Source: Limnephilus marmoratus | Lineage: Eukaryota; Arthropoda; Insecta; Trichoptera; Limnephilidae | Direction of reading: 5' to 3' | Assembly (NCBI GenBank): GCA_917880885.1 | Contig: OU862908.1 | Span: 51,667,819 to 51,731,818, forward strand | DNA length: 64,000 nt | In this document: positions 10,516 through 22,642 of the stretch, one piece after another | Layout: each line of letters begins with the position of its first letter | How positions within the stretch are numbered: position 1 is the stretch's first letter | Position numbers and translations under genes: made by a program | Notes under the pieces: model-generated | Seen by the model: only the letters and a program-made list of their open reading frames with translations | The model's database searches: none | What the model was told of the DNA's origin: nothing

Positions 10516-13200
10516 CAATGAAACAAAGTTGCGAGCTTAATAAAAGTGTGGTAACCTAGAATCGCCAGAAATAAAATAAGCAATATTAATTATGCTTTAA
10601 AATATTAATTTATGTAACGTTTCAATATAAAATTTTAAGCTTTATCATTTTTACATAAAAAAATTCTTTTAAGTGGAAATATTTTCTATAAAAGTTGAAT
10701 TACTTATAACACAGAACTCGAAAACTAAACTGGAATTGGAAAAAGACAAGGGACAAAAATAAGTCATTCAAATTATTTTTATTATTTCAAAAACATTACA
10801 AAATTCAACATTTTCATGCGATTTTAAAATACTTTTGTAAAAGTATTACATATAACACGTAGGCATACAAACTATACAAGCATTAATAGAGCTTGCTTAA
10901 TATTGCGTATAATATTATGCGCTTCAAAATAATTGGAAGGCGAACGTATTGTAGAAATTAAACGAAAATTATTTTGCAATAACATGGTAATAAAGATACT
11001 GGTATTTTTTCTAAATTAAAAACACAATAAAAGTTACGGCCCTCTAATTTATTTGACACATAAAACTCTCGTAGTAAAGTTAACTAAGCCATCCCGCAGA
11101 ATGATTAAGTGATTTCTTCATCATAAATTAGCGGAATTCCCAAATTGTAAAAAATACTTGCAGAAAAGTTTCTCGATTTATAATTCCAAACATGATGCAG
11201 AGCTTTCAAAGTTGGCGCGTGATATCCCTCCTCAAGCTAAACCTCTACGCCAAGTTCAAAGTGAAGCTTAATATAGAAACCAAAATTATATAATATTATG
11301 TGCATAATTTATGTAGCTAATAAAATGAGCTTTCATATTTTTGTAGAGGGAAAAACAGAGAAACAAGCCCCAAGGTTAGGCCTTCACAAGCATTTGAAAG
11401 TTTTAATCAACAGTGACGTACTACGAGTATTATGACAGAATCGCAAACACTGTTTCAGGTAAACTTGTATTGTTTGCTCCGGGCAATTCTTCTGTGGATA
11501 TTATATACATAATTATTTTTTATACATATACATTAATTCTCCTGCTATCCTCGTCTCAGGTCAAACCCCGTTGAACAATTAAAAATAATAGTGTGTTTTA
11601 AATTTAATATAGTTTTTGAACTTACACCACTTTTATCCCCAACTCTACAAACATATCACTCAACTCAACATGGAATCAAAAATTTCATACCATAAATGAA
11701 ACAATAATATCAATAGATTTCTACACGACATCAGTAAAACAGGTGATAATAATTCACGTACCCAAATAAATTTGAAAGTAATCTATAAACCCGAGGAAAT
11801 TATTGCCTACGGATAATAACCATTTAGTTTTGATAGTATAAGAACATACTCGCTGCATCAAATAATACATAATTTGTATAAAATCCTTGCATACCACCCC
11901 TGTTACCCCCCTCCCCCAAATGTTGAATATATATAAAACATAGTTTAAGGAATAATTGTACCAGCCTGAAGATGGCCGTAATAGGCTGAAACCGGTTACG
12001 GTCAGAAATAAATTAAGTGGAAAAAAGTTTTAATTTTTTTAAATACATTATTATAATGGAATTCTACCACGAATTGTCAGTATAAAAAATAAAAATATTA
12101 AAAAAAATCAAACTAACCAAACCAAACATCCGAACTACCTATTGGAAGTTTTGATAAGGCATTTTGCTGTAGGTAATTTTCTTTCGAGAAGTATAATTTT
12201 TTAATGCATCATATTTTGACCTAATACCACAGATATTCCAAGTATTTGTAGGTATTATATTGTATAAATAAGGTCTTTTCGTGAAACTCTGAGTAGAGGA
12301 AGTGGAAAATTAGGAACAAATAGTTTTCAGGGACAATTTTCACGCTCGCATATTGTGTGTGGTGTAGTTTTGTGGTAATTTTCAAGGTCATTTGTCAAAT
12401 GTCGATAGATTGAAAGTCTTTCGGAGCATACCCTAATGCCTACTAGTTTCCCCATCAATCAGCCTTCACTCCGGTGGTTTGTGAAATTGGGAACTGCTTT
12501 ACTTTGAGATTGCATATTAAATGGCTTGTTTCACACTACTTAACACCGAGGAAAATTCCAACGAAACTATGTATTAATATGGATTAATAATTTAACGCCA
12601 TTTAGAACACGATATGCTCTAGTAATGTTACGCACTTCACTGAACTATAAACTTGTACTATTTAATGTTATACTACTCTGTTGGAGTGAAGTTTTCCATA
12701 ATACAATGCAGTAGTGATGTTTTCGTAACATAATGGAATTTGAATTCGAATCCCAACACAGCATGTAAACACGTTGGAAAACTTTGCTTTATGTTTAGGT
12801 ACATTTTAGTGATGTAAATTATGCATTCGGACAATGCCATTATTTGGTTAGTTTAAATGCAAACATTTCCATTCAAATTTATGAAGGGCGCATTTGTATA
12901 AGCAGAAATATATAATTCTTTCGACTAAATTATTGATCATAAAAACTATATTAACGTGATAAACCGCTAAATTGCCCACAAAATATTATAGACATTTCAA
13001 ATAATTACAGACATACACAAATTCCTTGCAATTTTCGATATTCCTTATAATTTAACATTTTTTGTAATTAAAATTTGTTACGTGATTTAAAGACATTTCT
13101 CGTAGAAATATAGATATTTATTTTTTTATAACAATTACATTTGTATTGAAGTCTGACAATGATAAATTTGGTTTATCTATTGATTTATTATTATTAAAGC
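10516..13200. other. Unannotated gap; one hammerhead-like module
   Basis: AT-rich with no gene. The only feature I can define is the CTGAAGA..GAAAC module at 11966-12003, listed separately. Confidence 0.45.
11966..12012 (+). other. Hammerhead-like module CTGANGA-hairpin-GAAAC with AATAAA
   Basis: CTGAAGA (11966-11972), one T, a GGCC/GGCT hairpin, GAAA, then a CCG-GTTA-CGG hairpin closed by an A-U pair and followed by UC. This matches the core, stem II and stem III of a hammerhead ribozyme except for one extra base after CTGAAGA. AATAAA follows at 12007. No stem I pairing is visible, so activity is doubtful. Confidence 0.35.
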
Positions 13201-13204
13201 GGAG

Positions 13205-13800
13205 ACCTCATTCCTTTGAGATTGTTTCCAGGTCCCGCGAGGGTCCTTGTTTTCCTGCGTATGGATCCACTGGAGAATCCTGTAATGGTAAGAGTTTTTG
13301 CTCGAGTTTTCAGATGAACTTACTGCCCATTGGTTCCCTGAAGGCCCAAGTTTAATATATCATGTAGACTAAGTTCACCAAGGTGGCAGAGCTGTCTTGT
13401 CTACTACCCCTTAGTTCCCTACAAGCCCCAAGAAGGAAGATAGCTAGAAGGAAGATAGGAAGATAGAAGGAAGATAGGAAGGTAGCCTCAGCTTTACATT
13501 CTCTTTGGTTAACTGAAGACCCCACGAGGGAGGAGGGCCACAGCTCTCCTCTTCACACCCCCTTGGTTCCCGGAAGGCTCCACAACGAAAGAGCCCATTC
13601 CCCCTTGGTTCCATGAAGGCCCTCATCTCCATATACTTTGTTCCTCACTGCAGGCACCACAAAGGAAGAGTCCACGGAGATGGTCTCAGCTCTCCAAGGT
13701 TCCCCAAAGGCCCAATTTTTTTAATGGTCCAATTTCACCCTCGACTATCTAGAGAAATAGAAGGTCAACTCCAGCGGAGCCCCAAGTGTTGGGGTAAGGT
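13205..13800. repeat. Degenerate GC-rich tandem repeat
   Basis: The motif TTGGTTCCCTGAAGGCCC and variants recur at about 13329, 13412, 13502, 13560, 13602 and 13692, spaced 42-90 bp, with GGAAGA and CAGCTCTCC blocks between them. A GGAAGATA microsatellite lies at 13432-13485. Open frames across it on both strands follow from the lack of stop codons in the unit; I do not call a gene. Confidence 0.6.
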
Positions 13801-13938
13801 CTAAATACTCCGACCGGTGTTTCTCGGAAGCACCGTTCGTGACACTGTTCCCCAGGTCATTCAGCCTGAGCACGATAGCTCACACCTTAGCTTGGGAGGT
13901 CTTTCAGGTCGTGTTTCCATTCGCTCGATGAGCTTATT

Positions 13939-14113
13939 TACCGGTTAGTGGTTAAGTCGACAAATATCTGGTTCTAACCCAGGCATCGTGCTTTCAATTA
14001 CTCTCATAGCTAAATCCTCAACCACTACACAAGCAATATTTTCTGGTTATAATGGTGATAGTAGGAGTTTTTGAAATATTGTCAGGTTGTTCTTTGTCTT
14101 TCTTCAAAAACAA
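13939..14113 (+). mobile_element. tRNA-derived SINE, family S3, old copy
   Basis: This is a degenerate copy: ACCGGTTAGTGGTTAAGT head, GGTTCTAACCC in the B-box region, then GGTGATAGTAGG and TTTGTCTTTCTTC. It is more diverged than the copies at 5044 and 34018. Confidence 0.6.
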
Positions 14114-14250
14114 AATAATCTGCATTTTCTTCTTCCCTTCAGCTCTTCAATTTATCTCCTGGCCTTTCCTTTCTATCTACATACTATAATCGAGATGCCA
14201 CCGTTTTAGTGCCTCCCGCCAGTTGGAAATTGAGTGTCAAATCAAACAAA

Positions 14251-14678
14251 TTATTTTTTTTTTTTTTTTTACAGTGAATACCGCACAAGAATCTCAACTG
14301 CTCCCGTCTGGAGCCAGTGAGACTATGGCATCCCCAATTGGGGTATGTTGTGAGGCTGAAGGTAGTGGGGAGAGGAAGGAGGTGGGGAAGAGAAAGGTTG
14401 GGAAGTACCTGGCTATTCAGATCTGGTCACTAAACACGGCTAAAGCCATTTTCAAGCAACGTTTCAATTCTGAATGGTGGTCTTACACCAGGGCGATACT
14501 GATAGTATCTTCCACTCTGGAGCATGCCGCAAATATACTATATATTATTTTTTCAAATGAATTAATTGTGAAATAACACAAATTAATCAAATAAAATTTA
14601 TTTGCGCATGCCGGGTTCGAACCCGCGACCTCCGGAATGTGAGTCAAGAGTCTTAGCCACTGGACTACGGAGGTCGTC
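14251..14678 (-). mobile_element. tRNA-derived SINE, family S1, full-length copy
   Basis: On the minus strand the head (14678-14605) reads like a tRNA: GTAGTCCAGTGGCTAAGA as D-arm/A-box and GGGTTCGAACCC as B-box/T-arm. The roughly 330-bp body is shared with 1557-1954. The 3' end is an uninterrupted A-tail (T-run 14254-14270 on the plus strand). It is the most complete of four S1 copies. Confidence 0.85.
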
Positions 14679-15123
14679 TAATAAATGAATGAATAATAAA
14701 TGAATAAAAGAAAATAAACCTTTTTGAGTACTATTTAACCCAGCAAGGAATGTGGAGGATTTCCGACACGGGTGAAATTTTTTGAAATGATACAAATAAT
14801 TTGGATGCATTTGAATGCATTCAAATTGATTCTCCGGATCTCGACCAACAGATCAGAACGGGCGGTCGCTTAATATGGGCGTGGGAATAACATTGCTTCT
14901 ATTTCAGTTCGTATTCGGGATTCTCATCACGTTTTGCTTTATTTACTTCAATATTATGCAAGGACAACAGAAATAGAATCTCACTCTTGATTCTGCTTCG
15001 ATAAGCTCCCACGTGAGTTATTATTACGCTTGCCCGATCTGTGGCTCGTAGAGGTTTTGAAAAACTCATTTTAAAAGTTCAGTACGCATGAATTCAGCAT
15101 TGTAAAATTAACTGTACATAATT
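14679..15123. other. Unannotated gap
   Basis: No gene or repeat recognised. Confidence 0.5.
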
Positions 15124-15255
15124 CCGTTATTTGTTTTGGGGTGTTATGCCGTGTTGCGCTACCTCTTTCTTTAGCCTGGCTAAAGAAGGAGGTAGCGCAA
15201 AACGGCATAACACCTCAAAAACAAATAACGAAAATACTTTTAGCCGTGAAAATCT
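15124..15255. repeat. Foldback family F1, near-perfect hairpin
   Basis: The two arms (CGTTATTTGTTTTGGGGTGT..CTTTAGCC and GGCTAAAGAAGGAGGTAGCG..AACG) meet with almost no spacer. The right end continues TACTTTTAGCCGTGAAAATC. The centre found in the 59971 copy is deleted, and the outer left end is missing. Confidence 0.8.
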
Positions 15256-15913
15256 AAAAACGTACCTAACTGTACATAATATAAGAGCTTAAGAAGTGGG
15301 AAAAGGGGGTGGGGAAATTTTGTGAAATTTCATTAAAACCGTGATCTTTCTCTCATTTTGAACGTCAAGTGTCATCAATTTCGAAATAAAACTGTGGATT
15401 TGTATAAAAAACAAAACCACACCTTATGTGTTCTACAGAGAAGCGAATTGCAATAAAAGTATTGTAAATAATCTAAAGTTTAAAAAAACAGCACGAGAGA
15501 AATCATGCTTAGAAATTTAACTGTTGTGAAGTGTTTTGGCATGAACCATCGAAAGTGAGATGACTAAGATTATATTTGTTTTGAATTGTGAATTACCAGG
15601 CAGCCAATCGTAATATAGTCACGAAAATTTTAACGAAGAACTATTTTAAATAACAAAATAAGAAGCAAAAAACTGCACCCGCTGAGAGGATTGTTAACCA
15701 AGTGATCTAAACCACCGGGCGATCGACCAGTCATTGAAGATGAGTTAAATGTCCAAAATCAAATAAACTATATCTTCTCCTTCTCAAAAATATGTATCGA
15801 AATACATGTAACCATTGATGAATGATATACTTGGTCGATGAAGCAAATCTATTTGTTAGGGCGGTGTTTAATTTCGCCCGCAGCGGTACTTTCAGACCAC
15901 CATCGCGACATCG
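15256..15913. other. Unannotated gap, possibly part of an old hAT
   Basis: A minus-strand frame at 15731-15931 (RCRDGGLKVPLRAKLN) has no domain I recognise. A hAT-like right end (AGTTTGGAAACCCCTG, ending at 16956) lies beyond the Transib-like insert, so this stretch could be the interrupted hAT body. No left hAT end was found. Confidence 0.3.
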
Positions 15914-16892
15914 CACAGTGATTCGTTTCATACAAGCTAGACGCTAAAAAGTCACTTTTGAATTCCCAAACAATGACGTCATGGCGACATTACCAGATAG
16001 ACAGGATAATAAATGCATGCTTAATTGTGGTGATTAGTGCACGCATAGACTCATACCAGAGGCCTTAAGTCGAATAATGTGTTTTGAAATTATCATTTGC
16101 ATTTATTCGCTTGTCGCAGCTCGACGTTTAAAATTGTGTACTAAGTTTGAAAAGTGGTTCTGTAAAATGGTGGCTACTTTGGAAGGTATGTTTTAAAGTT
16201 TTTGTTAATACTTTAGTGTTAATATTTTAGTTGTTTTTTAAATAATAAATAAGTTTTGTGTTTTTTTTTTGGTCTAAAAAATATTAAATTTCTAACTTTT
16301 CGAGAGTTTATCTCAGAGAGTATATCAAAAACGCACAATAATTTTCTTTTTTTTAAATAGTGCAACTAATATTCTATTCATATCAGTTTCGATATTAACC
16401 CACACTAATCCACATTATCATTATTTTTTCATTTTACGGGAACCACATACGAGATTTCCAGGCTGGAATTGTTTGTGACATGGAAGAGTTTGCCGAAGAA
16501 AGAAAAGCTTGAGGGAATGTTTAACAAAATTTTAAGTACATTTGAACTTGATAAGCTCAGTGCAAGTGGTGTAAAAAGTTGAAAAACCAAATAAGGCTTA
16601 TATCTCTGAATATAAGCAGAAAACGGACCGTAATTTTAGCAATTTATTACAATCAAAATACACTTTTTTACTTTTTACATATAATTGTTTTATTATAAAC
16701 CTCAAATACTCTGTTCATACATTATTTATAAATTATAAAAAAAAAAAAAAAACGATAGGAATTTTTTTTTAATCATTTTTAACACTAATTTTCATAAAAT
16801 TAGTATTGACTACACATCAATAGAGGGTTAAAAGTAATTTAATCATGTGTAAAAGTTTTTAGCGTCTAGCATGTATGAAACGAATCATTGTG
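15914..16892. mobile_element. Transib-like non-autonomous DNA transposon
   Basis: The ends are CACAGTGATTCGTTTCATAC (left) and, read inward on the minus strand, CACAATGATTCGTTTCATAC (right). The inverted match runs 36 bases with 2 differences. Both flanks carry the 5-bp CATCG (15909-15913 and 16893-16897). Transib transposons have CACWRTG ends, like the RAG recombination-signal heptamer, and make 5-bp duplications. The interior has no RAG1-like coding that I can see. ATGGTGGCTACTTTGGAAG followed by gtatgt at 16167 could be a tiny first exon. Confidence 0.75.
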
Positions 16893-16897
16893 CATCG

Positions 16898-17390
16898 TCA
16901 CAGTCATGATTGTTGCTCTAAAAAGTCTTTCGTGGTACAAAGTTTGGAAACCCCTGATCATAAATCTCAATTATACGTCATAGGATGGAGTAACGTTAAA
17001 TTTATAATTATAAATATTAATCTTCCATGAATGTAAACATTGTTCATATTATGCATTCATGTGTGATGTATGTTTTGATGTGAGGATTAACATAAATTTA
17101 TTAGATAATAATTGTATGTACGTAGTAATTTATGTTAGCTGATACCTAGCATATATTACTGGTAATAACTAGATATTCATTCAAGTACTTAGAACAGGAA
17201 AACATCAAAATAATTAAAGTTAAGAATTAAATATAATAGTAAATACTAAGTAGGTATACAATGTATCTGCGTCATTGATACGTGAATGATCTGCGTACCT
17301 AAATATTATAGTTTTTGTACCCATTTTTACACAAGATTCAACTTTTTGTAATGGATCACACAATACGCATCTTGCTTAATTTTTTAACAA
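16898..17390. other. Gap; hAT-like right end at 16941-16956
   Basis: AGTTTGGAAACCCCTG resembles a hAT right terminus. Nothing else is recognised. Confidence 0.35.
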
Positions 17391-17733
17391 TCTCTACACA
17401 TTATAAATTAAAGTCTTCCGCCGCGTCGGCCTGTCTGTTCGCGATAAACTCAAAAACTACGAAACGGATTTTCATGCGGTTTTCACCAATAGATAGAGTG
17501 ATTCGTGAGAAAGGTTTAGGTGTATAATATGTCAAGGTTTTGTGTAAATTGGTTGAAATATATAATATATAAAGGAGAATGTCTGTATGTAGCGGACGAG
17601 CGGCCTGGCAAGCAGGCGGTGTGAATTTGATTTGTAGCAAATTAACAGATGGCGGTGTGAGTTAATTGGGTAACCATCCAGTAGATGGCATTGTGTTTCT
17701 TTAGCCACAGCAAAGCGTGGCCGGGTCAGCTAG
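17391..17733 (+). mobile_element. Complete short non-autonomous Helitron
   Basis: The 5' end is TCTCTACACATTATAAATTA and the 3' end is GCGTGGCCGGGTCAGCTAG. It is preceded by A and followed by T, the usual Helitron A/T target. The subterminal CACAGCAAAGCGTGGCCG could form the 3' hairpin. The interior shares AAAACTACGAAACGGATTTT with copies at 25034, 44407 and 46797. Confidence 0.85.
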
Positions 17734-17979
17734 TTAAAAATATATTTCTTAACTAGTAGCTCTATAGTTCATAAGCTCGTTTTTGCTGCTCGGCATTCAC
17801 ATTTTCTGTTAATAGCACTCATATTTGGTAATGCGCGTTTTCATCCGACGACAAAATATCCCTGACAAAATATCCTCCAGCAAAATATCTACTAAAACGT
17901 AATCTAACCTAACTTTACATGACGTCTATATTTTTTTTTACTTCTATTTAACTATTTTTGAACCATAATTTATTGTCTT
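17734..17979. other. Short unannotated stretch
   Basis: It contains ACAAAATATC-type short repeats (also at about 18600-18650). No gene is seen. Confidence 0.4.
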
Positions 17980-18149
17980 TAGGGGGCATACATTAATTAC
18001 GTGAGCTCAAAAGGGGGGGGGGGGGGGGTCCAGCAAAATCTTACGTTACTTGAAAAGTATATACGAAGTGGCCCAAATTTAACTCACCAAGGGGGGGGGG
18101 GGTCTAGATTGGAAGAAAAACTGCTCACGTAATTAATATATGCCCCCTT
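17980..18149. mobile_element. MITE family M1, TTA target duplication
   Basis: The inverted ends GGGGGCATACATTAATTACG and GTAATTAATATATGCCCCC are flanked by TTA on both sides, fitting PIF/Harbinger. Two G-tracts lie inside. A second copy is at 26641-26800. Confidence 0.8.
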
Positions 18150-18246
18150 ACAGGATATCTGTATAATTTTTGTTTTTGTTTCCGTTTTTTTTTTTTTTTT
18201 TTTGTTTCCATTTTATTATTTTTGAACAAAAATTTATTGTTGTTTA

Positions 18247-18338
18247 CGTTATTTATTTTTGGTGTGTTATGCCGTGAGGCACTACCTCCTCCTTTAGCCA
18301 AAAATAAATAAGAAAAATACTTCTGGCTGTGAAAATCT
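18247..18338. repeat. Foldback family F1, internally deleted
   Basis: It runs from CGTTATTTATTTTTGG through GTGTTATGCCGTGAGG and CTTTAGCC, then directly into AAAATAAATAAGAAAAATAC and GGCTGTGAAAATCT. Most of the right arm is missing. Confidence 0.65.
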
Positions 18339-18367
18339 AAAATAATATATTCTCCGGTAATATATTT

Positions 18368-18547
18368 GACCAGTCAGTGGTTGAGTGGGCATCGCGTTTG
18401 GGTCCCACCCAGGCGTCCCGTGTTCGATTCCTCGGCTGGCTAATCACAACATCACAACACAAGCAACATTTTCGGCTTTCTGTGGTGGTAGTAGGAGATT
18501 TTCAAACATTGTTGGGTTATTCGTAACCCGGGTAGGTATTTTCTTTA
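18368..18547 (+). mobile_element. tRNA-derived SINE, family S3
   Basis: The A-box-like GTGGTTGAGTGGGC and the B-box GTTCGATTCC are kept. The body CTGTGGTGGTAGTAGG and TTCGTAACCCGGG match 5044 and 34018. Confidence 0.85.
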
Positions 18548-19540
18548 TAGGATATCTGTATTATTTTTGTCCCATTTTTTATTAGATTAGGTTTTAGTAG
18601 ATATTTTTTTGGGGATATTTTGTCCGTAGGATATTTTGTCGGGGATATTTTGTCGCGATCTAAAAAGTAGGGTATTTTAATGTTCAGCATATAGTCGTTA
18701 GATTTCAACATGTTGGTTTGGGAGTCAATTATGCATTAAAAGTAAGGCAGTAAATTGTGTATGAAAGCTAAAATGGCATACTTTCATCTTCGCAACAGCA
18801 TTTGAATCTTCCGCCCACAGATTAAACATTAATTCCCGCTGTGGAAGTGTTATATGAGACGAAGGTCTGCACGGGAAGCATAATAATGCCTGGGAGAAGA
18901 AAAACTCGGCATAATGAGACTAACAGGCTCAAAGGAGTTATACGACTGAACCAGCCTGTTAATCCATGATTGTATTATGTTTTGTAGGCTTACTGCAAAA
19001 AGTCTTATAGGAAACCATTATTTCTGTTATATTGGTATTTTAATATTGTTCAATATTCAATAATAAAATACATATACACTGTTATGAAATTCGTGATTTC
19101 CTGTCTTTCTCATGAGTGAGAAAAAAACAATCAATGCAAAAATAAAAAGCAGATATTATTTTGGTAATTTAAGATGGTGACCGGACAATTCAGAATGAAA
19201 TCAACTCAGAACCTCGTTTGAAAGTCATTAAAAGTGATGAAAAAAATTGATTAAAAAGGTTACATTAGGTTAGGGATATGGGCTATTTTATAATGATATT
19301 TTCATAGTTTTTAATGATTTTTGAAAGAGGTGTTGAGTTGAATTGATTCTGAGTTGGCATGGAAACATTTGAGAAAACTAATTGATTACTTCTCACAATT
19401 AAATAGTAATTAGTGGAACTAAAAAGAACAATAGCAAAAATATACTTTCCCCAGTAGTAGATAACTAAAACATCATTACAAATTTACAAAATTAATTTGC
19501 GCAGCCGGCTATGAGAAACAAACTATTTTTTAGGACTCTT
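18548..19540. other. Unannotated gap
   Basis: AT-rich sequence; no gene or classified repeat. Confidence 0.5.
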
Positions 19541-19727
19541 CTTTTTTAAAGACAAACATTCTCTGGTTATGAATAACCCGACAATATTTGAAAATCTCCT
19601 ATTGCCACCACATTAAGCTGAAAATTTTGCTCTAGTCGTGGAGGAGGATTTAGCCAGTCGAGGAATCGAACACGGGACGCCTGGGTGGGACCCACACGCG
19701 ATGCCAACCCAGCCACTGACCGGTCTT
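19541..19727 (-). mobile_element. tRNA-derived SINE, family S3
   Basis: This minus-strand copy starts GACCGGTCAGTGGCTGGGTT at 19725 and keeps the B-box GTTCGATTCC. It ends in AAAGACAAACATTC read on the plus strand. Confidence 0.85.
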
Positions 19728-22273
19728 ATCTTAAATCTCTTTTTAAAAGACGCCTAGACTACACGTATAAGTTTGTACGTCCATATTTCCAATGGGAGGA
19801 ATTAAGTTTAGATGTTTTAGAGATAATTAATTGTTATTAAAATACTTAAATTTCCTAAACGACAAGTGATATTTTAAACAATAGATGGATTGTGCTGAAG
19901 AACGCATTACAGTAAAAAAACATCGTTGTGTATTGTGAACCGAGCTGAATTGAATTGAACGTATTTCATTGTTGTAGAACACAAGTCAGATGTCAGACTG
20001 TGCAGCATCCCTACCTACTCCGTACTCCCATTCCCACTCCCAATGCCATGTCCACCCACCCCTACGGCCGACTAATGACACCCTGGAATCTTCCACTTGC
20101 TTCAGCCCGAAAAGGAAAACGTTAAAAAAAGGAACGATCAAGTAAAACGTGAACCCGCGAAGGATGGGTCAACAGTATTTGAAGACATTTACTTTGAGAG
20201 CTTGATTAAAAATAGTTCTTGTTACTAGAAACCGTAGACTCGACTCTTCTCGGGATTATCATTGAGAAACTTTGCTTTGTTTGACTGTATTGTGAAGGCA
20301 CCTAACTGCAAGTGCTTTGCTACACTTCATTGTTATAAACTTTTATTATTTATTCTCTAAATACAAAACTTGGCGAGCTCTTTCATTATTTGTAGGTTTT
20401 CACACAGGTAGAGAGATGGTAAGCAATTACGGACCTAAGTAAGTTTTAATATCAACTTTTGAAAAGAAATCAAAGAGAATTTTTCTCAAAGGCTTCCCAA
20501 TTCCCAAGTTTCTTGGATATATCTACTGACGCAAAAGCATAATGAAAGATTTTTCAAAGAGCCCGAAATAACCTACGCGACGGTGTTAAGTTTTATGAAA
20601 TTAGCGAACCATAATATGAAAGCAAAATAGAACTTGGGAGGTGCCTTTATTAAAAGTTTAGTTTATATACGATTTTCTTTTATCAACTCTACTCTGCACA
20701 AGAAACTCTATGTCATTGTTACATTTGATGTAATGTACATAAAATAATTTGTAACAAGGTGTGTGGCACTTCCAGTATTTACCATTGTGTATTGGCCAGA
20801 TTGCCGACTCTGGAATTTTTTGGGTTACTACGATTGCCAAAACTGAGATCGTCCGACAGAACCTCAAGAGTTGAAATCGGAGCAACAAACCGTTCTTGGT
20901 TCAACAGCCCACAGCACTGGGCAACCTCTTAGCTGAGGATCAACGAATCCGCTCGCTAATTTCGTCAACACTTTTTTAAAAACTGGAGTATTCATCCATT
21001 TACCATAAGTACATACTACATATTTTCCCTAGACTTTTACTCGCTTTTATCTTGGAGACAACGACAAGGCCTTTCTAAAACTGACAAGAGGATTATTTGA
21101 CGGAAAGCAAGCTAAGATGATTGCTGCCGGAATATATATTCATCAATTACCCACACTTTAAGAATAAACCGGACAATTTCAATTTTAGGATGCTTTATTT
21201 TTAATATAAGTCTTGAATTTAACACTTCTTTCATTCTGATAAAAAAAACTCATCCTTACATTATTTTACGAACTAACCCTCAATAACATCATCTTTGGGG
21301 AAACAAAGAGAAGGATCTTTTTAAAGAATGAGTGAACTTGGGCATAAGTCATGTAATGAGTTGACCTGTTCTGATGAGGAGAAGTTCCACAGTTTACAAA
21401 TGTTGGGCATGGATTGGTGTGTCTCTCGGATGTGAGCCGGTGTAAAAGGCTAATTCTTCCGAAAAGCATTCATTGAAATACCGGTAGAATGATGATGGTG
21501 ATTAGTCAACATAATATGTATACGCTAGTATTTTCATACGAACTGATAATAATAACCTAAAGATCATATTAATACTAAAATTATTACTTTTATATATTCT
21601 ATGTTACTACTCCCGGGAGTAGATAACTGCTTTAGCAAACGACCATGATGAAATTTCGAAAAGGAAACTTACATAAAAAGGATTAACAAATATTTAAAAC
21701 AATAGGTATAGAAAACACATTAACCCTTCAAGAGCTCTTGAGGTGGCGTTATCACAAAATGACGCTATATAAAGTTGGCCATATTAACGCCGATATAATT
21801 GTTATTTAGGCAATTACTTACTGCCTACTAAGGGCCAGCATTTTACCGAGCTGACAAGTGACAACTGGTCACTGTAGTCTAGAAAACACATCAAGAAGAT
21901 GACGTCGGGGAATGTCGCTTTTTATCAGAATCTTGGGAGAGGTTTTTTTTTAAAGCGATAAAACACCGATTTATTATGGCAAATGCTCGAAAGGGTGAAA
22001 AAGTGTCGCTATCTTATAACTGGGAAGTGTAGTTTGCGGGTAAAGCTTCCTCACACAAGATTTTAATGAAAAAATCTTCCCAGTACACTTCCATTCAGTG
22101 CTATTTCTAACTTACAAATGTTTTTACAACCATATTAGAGTAAATTCTGTTGCAATGTTACAATGAAAGTGGACTATATATTTCGTGAAAAATCACCCCA
22201 AAGGTGCTGTTTAAATACTTTTTCCAATGCTTATTTCCGACCAGAATTTTATTTTTACATTTGTTAATTATAT
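19728..22273. other. Unannotated intronic stretch
   Basis: I checked open frames on both strands. A minus-strand frame at 21266-21469 (RHTNPCPTFVNCGTSPHQNR) looks protein-like but I cannot assign it. No exon with matching phase for the Pde11-like gene was found. Confidence 0.4.
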
Positions 22274-22642
22274 ACAGGGTGTTAAGGGACGTACTTGACT
22301 TACTTTAACCAGTGATTCCTGACATTATTTGGAGTAAAAAATGTAAATGAAATTTTGGTCTCCGGTGACATTTTTGATTTTTTTTTTCTACAAAAACATA
22401 AAAAAATGGTAGTTGTTAAACAGTGGGAGGCGGGGCAAGGGGTTCGTCGGACACCCGGCTGAGTGACCAGTGACGACATATGGAAGAAATTTTTTTTGTT
22501 TGATTTTGAAGAAAAAAATTTGAAAAAAAAAAGTCGTCCAAAAAAAGTCACCGGAGACCAAAATTTCATTTACATTTTTTACTCCAAATAATGTCAGGAA
22601 CCACTGGTTAAAGTAAGTCGAGTAAGTCCCTTAACACCCTGT
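22274..22642. mobile_element. Palindromic MITE family M2, full copy
   Basis: The ends are ACAGGGTGTTAAGGGAC and its inverse GTCCCTTAACACCCTGT. The arms of about 95-100 bases include GAAATTTTGGTCTCCGGTGA and its inverse. It is flanked by TAT/ATA, compatible with a TA target. It has no coding capacity. A related copy lies at 25438. Confidence 0.85.

Noticed and set aside
14223..14576. 117-residue plus-strand open frame
   Set aside because: It lies inside the reverse strand of SINE S1; the frame is not conserved in the other S1 copies.
21266..21469. Cys/His-containing frame RHTNPCPTFVNCGTSPHQNR
   Set aside because: Looks protein-like but has no spacing typical of a zinc finger and no flanking support.
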